Both the position numbers and the translations under genes were made by a program. This document shows positions 8,305 through 16,990 of a stretch of DNA of 64,000 bases, piece after piece; the stretch's first letter is position 1, and each line of letters opens with the position of its first letter. This DNA comes from an uncultured Eubacteriales bacterium (GTDB lineage Bacteria > Bacillota > Clostridia > Christensenellales > CAG-138). The notes beneath the pieces were generated by a model. That model was not told the origin of the DNA. It searched no databases and worked only from the letters and a program-made list of their open reading frames with translations. The stretch lies in the NCBI GenBank assembly GCA_902765005.1, contig CACWYB010000003.1, positions 186,001-250,000 on the forward strand, written 5' to 3'.

Positions 8305-9579
8305 ATGAAACCCTACGCTTCTATGACACGGGATGAGCAAGTTGCGGAGCTCAAGGCTCTGCAGGAGAAGTACGCCGAGATCAAAGCCCAGGGCCTGAGC
8401 CTGAACATGGCCCGCGGCAAGCCCTCCTCGGAGCAGCTGGACATCGTCAGCGACATGCTGACCGTCCTCTCCAAGCCCGAGGACTGCTACGACGGCAAGC
8501 TGGACGTGCGCAATTACGGCGAGCTGCTGGGCATCCCCAGCGCCCGGGCCCTGTTCGCGGACATCCTGGACACCGTGCCCGAGAAGGTCATCGTGGGCGG
8601 CAGCGCCTCGCTGCAGCTCATGTTCGACCTCATCAGCAAGGCCTACACCCACGGCCTGCTCCACTCGCCCGCTCCCTGGGCCAAGCTGGACAAGGTCAAA
8701 TTCCTGTGCCCCGCCCCCGGCTACGACCGGCATTTCACCGTGAGCGCCACCTTCGGGATGGAGCTGATCTACGTGCCCATGACCGAGTTCGGCCCGGATA
8801 TGGACTTCGTGGAGAACGCCGTGAAGGACCCGGACGTGAAGGGTATCTGGTGCGTGCCCAAGTACAGTAACCCCGACGGCATCATCTACTCCCCCGAGAC
8901 CATCGACCGGTTCGTCCATCTCAAGCCCGCCGCCCCCGACTTCACCGTCATGTGGGACAACGCCTACTGCATCCATGAGGTCATCGGCGACTACGTGCCC
9001 TTCCCCGACATCCTGTCCCTGGCGGCCGCCGCGGGCACGGAGGACATGTTCTATGAGTTCGCCTCCACCAGCAAGGTCACCTATCCCGGCGCCGGCATCT
9101 CCTGCATGGCCACCAGCCTTGCCAACGTGGACCACATCAAGAAGATCCTCACCGCCCAGATCATCAGCTACGACAAGGTGAACCAGCTGCGCCACGTGAA
9201 GTACCTGAAGAACAAGGAGAACACCCTGGCCCTCATGAAGAAGCACGCCGCCGTGCTGGGGCCCAAGTTCATCGCCGTGCTGGACGCTTTGGATAAGGAG
9301 ATCGCGCCTTTGGATATCGCCACCTGGCGCCGGCCCAAGGGCGGCTACTTCGTGAGCTTCTACGCCATGCCCGGCACCGCGAAGCGAATCTTCACCCTGG
9401 CCAAGGAAGCGGGCCTGGTGATGACCAACGTGGGCGCCACCTACCCCTACGGCAAGGATCCGGACGACAGCAACCTGCGCATCGCCCCCTCCTATCCGCC
9501 TCTGGCCGATTTGAAGAAGGCCATGGAGATCTTCTGCGTGTGCGTGAAGATCGCCGCCCTGGAGAAGCTGGTGGGCTAA
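8305..9579 (+). CDS. PLP-dependent aminotransferase (aspartate aminotransferase, class I-c type)
   Basis: The 424-residue protein fits the Asp_aminotransf (PF12897-like) group of fold-type I transaminases. Visible PLP-site residues are the YSNPDG segment (Asn 189), MWDNAY (Asp 218) and the Schiff-base lysine in STSKVTYPGAG (Lys 257). Substrate preference (aspartate or alanine) cannot be read from sequence. AAGGAGG precedes the start. It follows carbamate kinase by 70 bases, but a triplet of DnaA-box-like sites fills that gap, and an intrinsic terminator follows the stop. Confidence 0.9.
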   Translation: MKPYASMTRDEQVAELKALQEKYAEIKAQGLSLNMARGKPSSEQLDIVSDMLTVLSKPEDCYDGKLDVRNYGELLGIPSARALFADILDTVPEKVIVGGSASLQLMFDLISKAYTHGLLHSPAPWAKLDKVKFLCPAPGYDRHFTVSATFGMELIYVPMTEFGPDMDFVENAVKDPDVKGIWCVPKYSNPDGIIYSPETIDRFVHLKPAAPDFTVMWDNAYCIHEVIGDYVPFPDILSLAAAAGTEDMFYEFASTSKVTYPGAGISCMATSLANVDHIKKILTAQIISYDKVNQLRHVKYLKNKENTLALMKKHAAVLGPKFIAVLDALDKEIAPLDIATWRRPKGGYFVSFYAMPGTAKRIFTLAKEAGLVMTNVGATYPYGKDPDDSNLRIAPSYPPLADLKKAMEIFCVCVKIAALEKLVG

Positions 9580-9592
9580 CTCCCAATCTGAG

Positions 9593-9621
9593 AAAGGAGC
9601 CGCGAAATGCGGCTCCTTTTT
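9593..9621 (+). terminator. Terminator of the aminotransferase gene
   Basis: AAAGGAGCCGC pairs with GCGGCTCCTTT and is followed by a T run. Confidence 0.9.
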
Positions 9622-9627
9622 GATATG

Positions 9628-9658
9628 AAAAAAGCAAGCCCGAAAGCTTGCTTTTTTT
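9628..9658. terminator. Bidirectional terminator next to tRNA-Leu
   Basis: A-run, AGCAAGC / GCTTGCT hairpin, T-run. It works for the minus-strand tRNA and could back up the aminotransferase terminator. Confidence 0.85.
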
Positions 9659-9660
9659 GC

Positions 9661-9744
9661 TGGTGCGGTGGACGAGACTTGAACTCGTACGCGCGAAGCA
9701 CACGCACCTCAAACGTGCCTGTCTGCCAATTCCAGCACCACCGC
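9661..9744 (-). tRNA. tRNA-Leu (anticodon GAG)
   Basis: The minus-strand transcript has a 7-bp acceptor stem (GCGGTGG / CCACCGC), encoded 3' ACCA, a long variable arm with a CGCG-type stem, and a TTCAAGT T loop. The anticodon stem CACGT/GCGTG closes a loop TTGAGGT, giving GAG, which reads CUC and CUU leucine codons. Confidence 0.95.
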
Positions 9745-9823
9745 GTGCTTTTGAATTATAGCGAAGCGGAACGCGTTTGTCAATCCTTCGTGTAAAAAAG
9801 TTTTTTTCGCGCATACTACGACC

Positions 9824-11029
9824 ATGAAACACGCTTTAATTTTTCTCATTCTATTGGGGCTCCTGTCCGGATGCGCACAGGCGTCCGGGAGTCGGGCGGA
9901 TTTGGACGCGGCCCGGACCCCCTGCAGCCCTACCCCCTCCCCAACGCCCCTGGACGTGTCCCAGGTATCCCTGGAGGTGTGCGTTGAAAACGACGTGCTG
10001 CGCTATCGCCTGTCGGACATGGGCGTGATGGTGGGGGCCGCCGGGGCGCTGACCTTGGATAAGGCCGCCTTCTCCGCCTTCTGCGATGGCCTCAACGAGA
10101 CCTACGGAAAGCCGGCCCAGGACGCCAAAGTGGCCTACTCGGAGGATCCGGAATCCCCCTTTGACATCGAGCCGGAGGCGGCGGGCCGGCGGATCGACGA
10201 AGACTCGCTGGCAAAAGCCCTCCTTTCCCTTGGGGACAGGCGGAAGATCGACCTGCCCCTGCAGTCCCTTTCGCCACAGGTGACGGCGGCGAAGCTGGCG
10301 GAAAGCTACCGGCTCCTGTCCGAGTTCTCCACCTCCTTCAAGGGTTCCACCCTGGGGCGAAAGAACCGGGTGAACAACATGGCCCTGGCCGTGGAGAGGA
10401 TCAACGGGGTGGTGGTGGCCCCGGGCGAGGAGTTCAGCATGAACCAAACCATTCTGGACCGAACCAAAGAAAACGGCTACTACCTGGCCCCGGCCATCCG
10501 CAACGGCACCTATGAGAAGGAATACGGCGGCGGGGTCTGCCAGGTGTCCTCCACCCTCTTCAACGCGGCCATGATGGCGGACCTTACCATCACCGAGCGG
10601 CATCACCACAGCTGGCCCATGACCTATGTGCCCATCGGCCGGGACGCCACCATCTCCACCGGGTATAAGGATTTCAGGTTCGTCAACTCCACGGCGGGGG
10701 ATCTGCTCATCTTCGCCAGTTTGGATAGATCGGCAAAGACCGTCACCGTCCGGCTCTACGGCCTCAAATCCGGGGATTTCGACCACATCAAGGTCACCTC
10801 CAAGCGGACCGGCTCCCTGCCCGCCAAGGGCACCAAGGTGCTGCTGGACGAAAGCCTGCCCGCCGGGTCCCGGGTGGAGGAGCGAAAGGAGCGCCGGGGC
10901 AAAACCTCCGAGACCTACAAGGAGTATTATGACGAAATCGGTGCCCTCCTGCGCCGGGAGAAGGCCTTCGAGGACAGCTATCCCTCCATCGAGGGGCTGG
11001 TATACGTGTCGGCGGACATGTATCGATAG
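9824..11029 (+). CDS. VanW-domain lipoprotein
   Basis: The 401-residue protein begins with a lipoprotein signal ending LLSGC (Cys 17). The N-terminal half (to about residue 160) looks like a peptidoglycan-binding-4 type domain often found before VanW. The VanW domain spans about residues 180-330, with NNMALAVERINGVVVAPGEEFS and the conserved GGGVCQVSSTLFNA motif. VanW proteins accompany vancomycin-resistance clusters but are common in Clostridia with unknown envelope roles. There is no Shine-Dalgarno; a CATACT -10-like hexamer ends 7 bases before the ATG, so the mRNA may be leaderless. Confidence 0.92.
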   Translation: MKHALIFLILLGLLSGCAQASGSRADLDAARTPCSPTPSPTPLDVSQVSLEVCVENDVLRYRLSDMGVMVGAAGALTLDKAAFSAFCDGLNETYGKPAQDAKVAYSEDPESPFDIEPEAAGRRIDEDSLAKALLSLGDRRKIDLPLQSLSPQVTAAKLAESYRLLSEFSTSFKGSTLGRKNRVNNMALAVERINGVVVAPGEEFSMNQTILDRTKENGYYLAPAIRNGTYEKEYGGGVCQVSSTLFNAAMMADLTITERHHHSWPMTYVPIGRDATISTGYKDFRFVNSTAGDLLIFASLDRSAKTVTVRLYGLKSGDFDHIKVTSKRTGSLPAKGTKVLLDESLPAGSRVEERKERRGKTSETYKEYYDEIGALLRREKAFEDSYPSIEGLVYVSADMYR

Positions 11030-11032
11030 CGT

Positions 11033-11061
11033 TTGACGGACGGGGCGATCGGTTGTATACT
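11033..11061 (+). promoter_or_regulatory. Promoter of the yqeB-like gene
   Basis: TTGACG at 11033-11038, 17-base spacer, TATACT at 11056-11061; it begins 4 bases after the VanW stop. Confidence 0.8.
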
Positions 11062-11090
11062 CAAGAAAAAACAACGGGAGTGTACAACAG

Positions 11091-11876
11091 ATGATCCTCA
11101 TTCGCGGCGCAGGCGACATGGCCAGCGGCATCGCCGTACGGCTGTTTCGGTGCGGCTTTCGGCTGGCTATGACAGACCTGACTTCCCCCACCTCCATCCG
11201 GCGGACCGTGTGCTTTTCGGAGGCCATCGTCCATGGCCAATGCATGGTGGAGGACATCACAGCCGAAAAGGCCGCTTCCCAGGCGGTCGCCGACTTAATC
11301 TGGCAGCGAGGCCACATCCCCGTCTTTGCGGACGATGAGGGGACCGCCCTTTCCCTGCTTCACCCCCAGGCCGTTGTGGACGCCCGGCTGGCCAAGGTAA
11401 ACCTGGGCACGTCCATGGAAGATTCGCCCATCGTCATCGGCGTGGGACCGGGGTTCACCGCCGGGAAGGACTGCCACGCGGTCATCGAGACCCAGCGGGG
11501 CCACTATCTGGGCCGAGCCATCTATGAAGGCAGCGCCGCGGCCAACACCGGCATCCCCGGGAACATCGGCGGCTATACCGTGGAGCGGCTCATCAAAGCC
11601 CCCCAGGCCGGGGTGTTTCACCCGGTGAAGGCCATCGCCGACACGGTGAGCGCCGGGGAGATCGTGGCCTATGTGGACGAAGCCCCCGTCCGCTGCCAAA
11701 TCGGCGGCATCCTGCGGGGGATCCTGCCCGAGGGCACAGAAGTATACGCCGGCATGAAGAGCGGCGACGTGGACCCCCGCTGCCGGGCGGAGCACTGCCT
11801 GTGCGCTTCGGACAAGGCCCTCTCCGTAGGCGGCGGGGTGCTGGAAGCGCTGCTGCATTTCGGCTACAAAGAGTAA
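11091..11876 (+). CDS. yqeB: YqeB/EF2563-family selenium-dependent molybdenum hydroxylase system protein
   Basis: The 261-residue protein starts ILIRGAGDMASGIA, a Rossmann-like GxGDxxxG motif typical of the EF2563/YqeB family, and has the conserved GVGPGFTAGKDCHAVIET segment in the middle. Members are encoded with selenium-dependent molybdenum hydroxylases (xanthine dehydrogenase type) and appear in purine-degradation loci; the exact biochemical role is unclear. Here the gene stands alone with its own promoter and a GGGAG site, with no hydroxylase subunits in the window. A strong terminator follows. Confidence 0.88.
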   Translation: MILIRGAGDMASGIAVRLFRCGFRLAMTDLTSPTSIRRTVCFSEAIVHGQCMVEDITAEKAASQAVADLIWQRGHIPVFADDEGTALSLLHPQAVVDARLAKVNLGTSMEDSPIVIGVGPGFTAGKDCHAVIETQRGHYLGRAIYEGSAAANTGIPGNIGGYTVERLIKAPQAGVFHPVKAIADTVSAGEIVAYVDEAPVRCQIGGILRGILPEGTEVYAGMKSGDVDPRCRAEHCLCASDKALSVGGGVLEALLHFGYKE

Positions 11877-11882
11877 AAAATC

Positions 11883-11907
11883 GGACCGGTTGAACCGGTC
11901 CTTTTTT
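11883..11907. terminator. Bidirectional terminator between yqeB and mntP
   Basis: GGACCGG (11883-11889) pairs with CCGGTCC (11895-11901), with A residues before and T residues after; serves both convergent genes. Confidence 0.9.
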
Positions 11908-11908
11908 G

Positions 11909-12475
11909 TCAGAATGGCAGATAGCCCAAATGCTCCAAGAGGATCTTGATGCCCAGCAGGATGAGGATTACCCCGCCCAGGCATTCCGCTTTGCTCTTGT
12001 ATTTCGTGCCGAAAATGCTGCCGATCTTCACCCCCAGGGCGGACAGGCAGAAGGTGATAAGCCCGATGGACAGAATGGCGGGCAGGATTCTGACCTCCAG
12101 GAAAGCGAAGGTCACGCCCACAGCCAGCGCGTCGATGCTGGTGGCGACGGCCATAAGGAGCATGGTCCGAAAGCCCAGGGAGGGGTTCACGTGCTCCGGG
12201 TTTTTGTCCAGGGACTCCCGGATCATGTTGGCGCCGATGAGGGTCAGCAGGATCATGGCGATCCAGTGGTCCACGGCGGCGATATAGGCGGCGAAACGGC
12301 TGCCCAGTAAATAGCCGATCAGGGGCATCAGGGCCTGAAAACCGCCGAACCACAGGCCCACGATAGCCGCATGTTTGATTTGGATGCGGCCGATGGCCAG
12401 CCCCTTGCACACGGCCACGGCGAAGGCGTCCATGGACAGGCCTACGGCCAGGATGACCAGTTCCAATACCGTCAT
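11909..12475 (-). CDS. mntP: Manganese efflux pump MntP
   Basis: A 188-residue six-helix protein of the MntP (DUF204) family that exports Mn(II). Conserved acidic motifs lie in helices 1 and 4: [13 protein letters not shown] near residue 15 and [14 protein letters not shown] near residue 115. The start at 12475 is preferred over an upstream alternative because AAGGAG lies 8 bases before it. I do not recognise a yybP-ykoY manganese riboswitch in the short upstream stretch. The gene is divergent from the DUF4097-like gene. Confidence 0.94.
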   Translation of the reverse strand: MTVLELVILAVGLSMDAFAVAVCKGLAIGRIQIKHAAIVGLWFGGFQALMPLIGYLLGSRFAAYIAAVDHWIAMILLTLIGANMIRESLDKNPEHVNPSLGFRTMLLMAVATSIDALAVGVTFAFLEVRILPAILSIGLITFCLSALGVKIGSIFGTKYKSKAECLGGVILILLGIKILLEHLGYLPF

Positions 12476-12553
12476 ACGTTCTCTCCTTAACAAAAGCACT
12501 GTGCATTTTACTAAAAAAATGCCCAAAAATCAAGAGCCACAGGGCATTTGGGA

Positions 12554-12582
12554 TTGCTTTTTCCGTTATAAAAAAGTATACT
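12554..12582 (+). promoter_or_regulatory. Promoter of the DUF4097-like gene
   Basis: TTGCTT at 12554-12559, 17-base spacer, TATACT at 12577-12582. Confidence 0.7.
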
Positions 12583-12616
12583 ATAAAATAAGGTTCAAAT
12601 AATGGGAGGAAAGGCC

Positions 12617-13609
12617 ATGAGTAAAACCGGATGGATCATCCTGATCGTCTGTATGAGTTTGCTCTTCTGTGCCATACTGGGCTTTTACCTGGCGGGCAGG
12701 CTCGCCGGTCCCCTGTCCCTGGGTCAGAAGGCCACCAAGGTGGACACAGGCATCACAAAGGAGTATAAGAACCTGAAGAGCCCCTATGCTGCCGACGGCC
12801 GCTATACCGTGGAAATGGACCAGCTCAAGGAGCTCTCCATCGACTGGATCAGCGGCTCGGTGGCAGTGGAGCTGACGGATGAATCCAGCATCCGGTTCGA
12901 GGAAACGGCCGTAAAATCCATCCCTGAGCGGGACGCCCTGCGCTATGGCATCAGCGGCGGGAAGCTGCGCATCCAGGCCTGCAAGAAGAACTATGTGGGC
13001 AAGCTCCCCCTCAAGAACCTGGTGCTCTATCTCCCCCGCTCCCTGGTCAATGACCTGGAGGAGTGTGAGTTTGACCTGGTCTCCGCCGCCCTCCATTTGG
13101 ATGGGCTTTCCCTGCAGGAGCTGGAGGTGAACACCGTTTCGGGCAAACTGGATCTAAGCAACCTGACCGCCAATAAGGCGGAGATAGACTGTGTCTCCGC
13201 TGACGCGGTCATTCGGGACTGCGCCTTTGGCTCCCTAAGGCTGGACGATGTATCGGGCCTGATGAGCGTCCATGGCAGCATCCAGAAGGTCAAGGCCTCC
13301 TCCGTTTCCGGCTCGGTGCAGCTGTTCCTCCAAGACAGCCGGGAGATCCAGGTCAGCACCATGTCCGGCATGGTGGCCCTGATGCTGGACTCGACGCCGG
13401 AGGATGCCCAGATCAGCACCACATCCGCCGACGTGGAGCTCGTCCTGCCTAAGGACGCTTCCTGTCAGATCCGACTGGATTCCCTGTCCGGCAAGCTGTA
13501 TCATGATAAGGAAGCGGTGAGCGCCAGGGAGCTGATCCTGGGCGACGGCGCGGGGCGCTTTTCCATCGACTCCCTTAGCGGCAACGTGTGGGTGTACGCA
13601 AACCACTGA
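12617..13609 (+). CDS. DUF4097-like beta-helix membrane-anchored protein
   Basis: The 330-residue protein has one N-terminal membrane anchor (residues 5-28) and then an extended series of short beta strands with repeating V-S-G / D-x-V-S turns, as in DUF4097 (putative adhesin or bactofilin-like right-handed beta fold). The start at 12617 follows GGGAGGAAAG; an upstream ATG in frame overlaps that ribosome site and is rejected. DUF4097 proteins often act with PspC or anti-sigma modules in envelope stress, but none is adjacent here. Function is inferred only as extracytoplasmic structural or sensing. Confidence 0.85.
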   Translation: MSKTGWIILIVCMSLLFCAILGFYLAGRLAGPLSLGQKATKVDTGITKEYKNLKSPYAADGRYTVEMDQLKELSIDWISGSVAVELTDESSIRFEETAVKSIPERDALRYGISGGKLRIQACKKNYVGKLPLKNLVLYLPRSLVNDLEECEFDLVSAALHLDGLSLQELEVNTVSGKLDLSNLTANKAEIDCVSADAVIRDCAFGSLRLDDVSGLMSVHGSIQKVKASSVSGSVQLFLQDSREIQVSTMSGMVALMLDSTPEDAQISTTSADVELVLPKDASCQIRLDSLSGKLYHDKEAVSARELILGDGAGRFSIDSLSGNVWVYANH

Positions 13610-13625
13610 CCCTTTCCCTTTGAAA

Positions 13626-13654
13626 TTGACGAAACCGAAACGACCTGGTATTAT
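13626..13654 (+). promoter_or_regulatory. Promoter of degV
   Basis: TTGACG at 13626-13631, 17-base spacer, TATTAT at 13649-13654. Confidence 0.8.
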
Positions 13655-13681
13655 TTTGTTAGCAATTAGGAGGTTATTTTC

Positions 13682-14539
13682 ATGTCACGGCAAGTAAAGA
13701 TCACCGCGGACGCCCCCTGCGATATCGGACCCATGCTGAAGGAGCGGTATGACGTTGAGATCATCCCCCTCCACGTCACCATGAACGATCAGGAATATCT
13801 GGACGGTGTGAATATCACCAATGAAATGATCTATGAGAACTGGGAGAAGACGGGAAGCCTGCCCAAGACCAGCGCGGTGAGCGTGGGCGAATATGAGGAG
13901 GTCTTCCAGCGCCTCACCGACCAGGGATACGACGTTATCCACTTCTCCCTGGGGTCCGGTCTGTCCGTGACCCACCAGAACGCGGTCCTGGCTGCCCAGG
14001 AGGTCCCCGGGGTCTATGTGATCGACTCCAAGAGCCTCTCCACCGGCATCGGCCTGCTGGTCTGTGAGGCCGGGGAACGGGTGAAGCAGGGCCTGGACGC
14101 GGCGGCCATCGTGAAGGAAGTGGAGCCCCTCAACGAAAAGACTTCCGCCAGCTTCATCCTGGATACCCTGGATTTTCTCCACGCCGGCGGCCGCTGCTCA
14201 TCCCTGGCCCACATGGGGGCGAACCTCATGAGCATCAAGCCCAGCATCCGGGTGCTCAACGAGCAGAATGGCAACATGACCGTGGGCAAAAAGTATTTCG
14301 GCAAGCTGAAGAAATGCATCCTTTCCTACATTCACGACCAGCTGGACGGCCGCACGGATATCGTGCGGGATCGGATCTTCATCACCCACTCCGGCTTCCC
14401 CGCCGAGGACGTGGAATGGATGAAGGCGGAGGTGGAGAAATACGGCCCCTGGGGCGAGATCATCGTGACCACGGCGGGCAGCACCATCTCCTCCCACTGC
14501 GGGCCGGGGTGCATCGGCGTGCTGTTTTTGACGAAATAA
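13682..14539 (+). CDS. DegV family fatty-acid-binding protein
   Basis: The 285-residue protein has the DegV two-domain layout: the N-terminal EDD/DegV fold with TADAPCDI and a Thr/Ser pocket (SLPKTSAVSV at about residues 58-67) and FSLGSGLSVTHQNA, then the C-terminal domain with the L-x-A-G-G-R-x-S-x-x-x-A motif. DegV/FakB proteins bind fatty acids and present them to the FakA kinase. No fakA is in the window. AGGAGG precedes the start. A terminator follows the stop. Confidence 0.94.
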   Translation: MSRQVKITADAPCDIGPMLKERYDVEIIPLHVTMNDQEYLDGVNITNEMIYENWEKTGSLPKTSAVSVGEYEEVFQRLTDQGYDVIHFSLGSGLSVTHQNAVLAAQEVPGVYVIDSKSLSTGIGLLVCEAGERVKQGLDAAAIVKEVEPLNEKTSASFILDTLDFLHAGGRCSSLAHMGANLMSIKPSIRVLNEQNGNMTVGKKYFGKLKKCILSYIHDQLDGRTDIVRDRIFITHSGFPAEDVEWMKAEVEKYGPWGEIIVTTAGSTISSHCGPGCIGVLFLTK

Positions 14540-14562
14540 AACGTTTACACTTTTTCAACACG

Positions 14563-14589
14563 CAAGACCCTCCTTTTGGGAGGGTTTTC
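14563..14589 (+). terminator. Terminator of degV
   Basis: ACCCTCC (14567-14573) pairs with GGGAGGGT (14578-14585), followed by TTT. Confidence 0.85.
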
Positions 14590-14644
14590 TATTTTCAAAC
14601 CGGGGCGGGCCATGATATAATGGAACTCAAAGATTGGAGGTAGT

Positions 14645-16990
14645 ATGATCCTGTCCATCCTCTATCTGCTGTTCTTCGCCCTCTGCGGCATAGCCATCGG
14701 CAGGTATGTGTTTTCATCGGAATCCTTCGCCCGGCAGATTTGGCTGGGGCTCACTTTGGGGCTCTTTGGGAGCATATGGCTGCCCAGCCTGTTTGCCTTT
14801 GCGCTTCGCTTCGGCGCCCTCAGCCACATCCTGGGGGCGGCCGTCATGGGCATGCTGGCCGTATTTAGCGCCTGCAGCAAAAGGGCGCGCTTCGCTTCAC
14901 CGAAAAAGGACGCTGCTTCCCTTGCCTCCGCGCTGATCCTGCTGCCCCTCTTTCTGCTGGGGGCCTATCTCTTCTCCACTCACATCCTCCAGCCCCAGAG
15001 CGACGGGCTGTACGTGGGCCAAACCACCTACGGGGATCTGGCCATGCACCTGGGGTTCATCTCCAGCATCGCCGAGCAGGGCTTCTTCCCGCCGGAGTAC
15101 AGCATCTTCCCAGGGCACAGGGTAAACTACCCCTTCCTGTGCGAGGTGCCCAGCGCCTCCCTGTTCCGGTTCGGAGCCAATCTGCGCTGGGCCTATCTGC
15201 TGCCCGCCCTCTACGCCTACGGCCTGGTCATCCTGGGCGTGTTCTTCGCCTTCAAGGCGTGGCTGAAGCGGGCGGATAGGGCCCGATTCGCCACCTACCT
15301 CTTCTTCCTGGGCGGGGGCTTCGGCTTCCTCTATTTCTTCGACCGGCTGGGCGGCGCCTCCACCGTGGGAGCCCTCATCGACGAGAGCGGGTATGCTACC
15401 AACCTCTCCTTTCTGCTGAACGACTTCTATGTGACCCCTACCAACCTGCCCCGGATCGGCCTTAGGTGGGTGAACCCCATCGTGGACATGCTCATTCCCC
15501 AGCGGGCCACTCTCTTTGGCTGGGCGTTTTTGTTCCCCTGTCTGTACCTGCTGCTCCGGTTCGCCTTTTCCCGGCAGGAGAAGGCCCTCCCGCCCCTTAT
15601 CCTGCTGGCCGGTGGCCTGCCCCTCATCCACACCCATTCCTTTTTGGCCCTGGGCATCGTGAGCGCCGTGTACTGCCTGCAAGATTTAATCGGCCGCTTC
15701 AGCAAACAACGGCTCCTGCAATGGCTGAGCTATGGGCTTATCGCCGTGGTGTTGGCCGCGCCCCAGCTCTTTGGATTCGCCTTTGCCCAGGCCTCGGAAA
15801 GCGGCATGGTGCGGCTCCACTTCAACTGGGCAAACGAGGTGGACGGCTTCCTCTGGTTCTATTTGAAGAATCTTGGTTGGCTGTTTATCCTGCTGCCCTT
15901 TGCCCTGCTGCTCCTCTCCCGTCGGGATCGGAAGATCGCCGGCGGGTTCCTGACCCTGTGGCTCATCTCCGAAGTGGTGGTGTTCCAGCCCAACATCTAC
16001 GACAACAACAAGCTCCTGTTCGCCTGGTTCTTCTGCCTGTGCGCCCTGACTTCCAAGCTCCTGGGGTATCTGGCCCACCGGGCGAGGGCCTACCTTAAGA
16101 TGACCCCCGCCCAAAGGCGCGCCGCCCTGGGTAAGCTGGGGGCCCTGGCGGCGGGGCTGGGCATCGCCTTCTATCTCACGGTCTTTTTTGACCGGCAGGG
16201 CGGTGCCCTGATGCTGCCGGCCGCCGGAATCCTGACGGAATTGGTCGTGCTATCCCTGCTGCTGTATGTGCATGTGCTGGCCCTGCGGGAGGCGGACTCA
16301 GCGAGAACCGCCCTTGTCAGCTGCCTTAGCGCCGCCGTCATTGCGGCCCTGATGGTCATCCTGCTGAACCTTCTGATCCGCAACAGCGACAGACGGACCA
16401 TCCCCCTCTCCCTCCCCTACGGCCTGCTGCTCCTGGGGGCGGGGGTTGCTTTGCTTCTGCTGTGCCTGCCGCTGACCTGGGCCCAAAGCGATCCAAAGCC
16501 CGGGCGGGCCGGGGCCTATCTCTGCCAGGTGCTTATCAGCTTTCTGCTGGGGCTCTCCCTCTTTCTCTCCGGGCCCATGACCATCCTGCGGGAATGGCGC
16601 AGCTCCTACATGGCATTCACCCGGGCGGATATGGCGGCGGCTAACTTCATCCGGGAGAACACGGACCCCCATGACCTCTTTTTGACGGACTACAGCTGGC
16701 ATCTGAACACGGTTTCCGTGCTCACGGGGCGCAGCATCGTGTGCGGGCCGGATCTGTTTCTGTACTACCACGGCATCGACACCGGCGAGCGTCGGGCGGA
16801 TGTAACGGCCATGTTCGAATCCCCCAGCGAAAGCGAAGAACTGTTTAGGGACTACGGTGTGCGCTATGTGTACATCGGCCATTCGGAGCGGGCCAACTTC
16901 GACATCGACACGGCCTACTTCAACGAAAACGCGACACTCGTCTACCAAGAGGACGGCATTTGGATCTACGATTTAGCCTATGAAGGATAA
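14645..16990 (+). CDS. Large multi-pass membrane protein, probable GT-C glycosyltransferase-like
   Basis: The 781-residue protein has roughly 15 or more predicted membrane helices and a C-terminal soluble tail (about residues 655-781). A long first extracytoplasmic loop carries TTYGDLAMHLGFISS (about residues 130-145), with an aspartate where GT-C enzymes have their catalytic acid, followed by FPGHRVNYPFL. The tail has AANFIRENTDPHDLFLTDYSWH, a pattern seen in YfhO and O-mannosyl-type proteins. A lipid-linked-sugar transferase role is an inference. TTGGAGG precedes the start; TATAAT is at 14616-14621 with a weak -35. Its end overlaps the next gene by 11 bases. Confidence 0.8.
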   Translation: MILSILYLLFFALCGIAIGRYVFSSESFARQIWLGLTLGLFGSIWLPSLFAFALRFGALSHILGAAVMGMLAVFSACSKRARFASPKKDAASLASALILLPLFLLGAYLFSTHILQPQSDGLYVGQTTYGDLAMHLGFISSIAEQGFFPPEYSIFPGHRVNYPFLCEVPSASLFRFGANLRWAYLLPALYAYGLVILGVFFAFKAWLKRADRARFATYLFFLGGGFGFLYFFDRLGGASTVGALIDESGYATNLSFLLNDFYVTPTNLPRIGLRWVNPIVDMLIPQRATLFGWAFLFPCLYLLLRFAFSRQEKALPPLILLAGGLPLIHTHSFLALGIVSAVYCLQDLIGRFSKQRLLQWLSYGLIAVVLAAPQLFGFAFAQASESGMVRLHFNWANEVDGFLWFYLKNLGWLFILLPFALLLLSRRDRKIAGGFLTLWLISEVVVFQPNIYDNNKLLFAWFFCLCALTSKLLGYLAHRARAYLKMTPAQRRAALGKLGALAAGLGIAFYLTVFFDRQGGALMLPAAGILTELVVLSLLLYVHVLALREADSARTALVSCLSAAVIAALMVILLNLLIRNSDRRTIPLSLPYGLLLLGAGVALLLLCLPLTWAQSDPKPGRAGAYLCQVLISFLLGLSLFLSGPMTILREWRSSYMAFTRADMAAANFIRENTDPHDLFLTDYSWHLNTVSVLTGRSIVCGPDLFLYYHGIDTGERRADVTAMFESPSESEELFRDYGVRYVYIGHSERANFDIDTAYFNENATLVYQEDGIWIYDLAYEG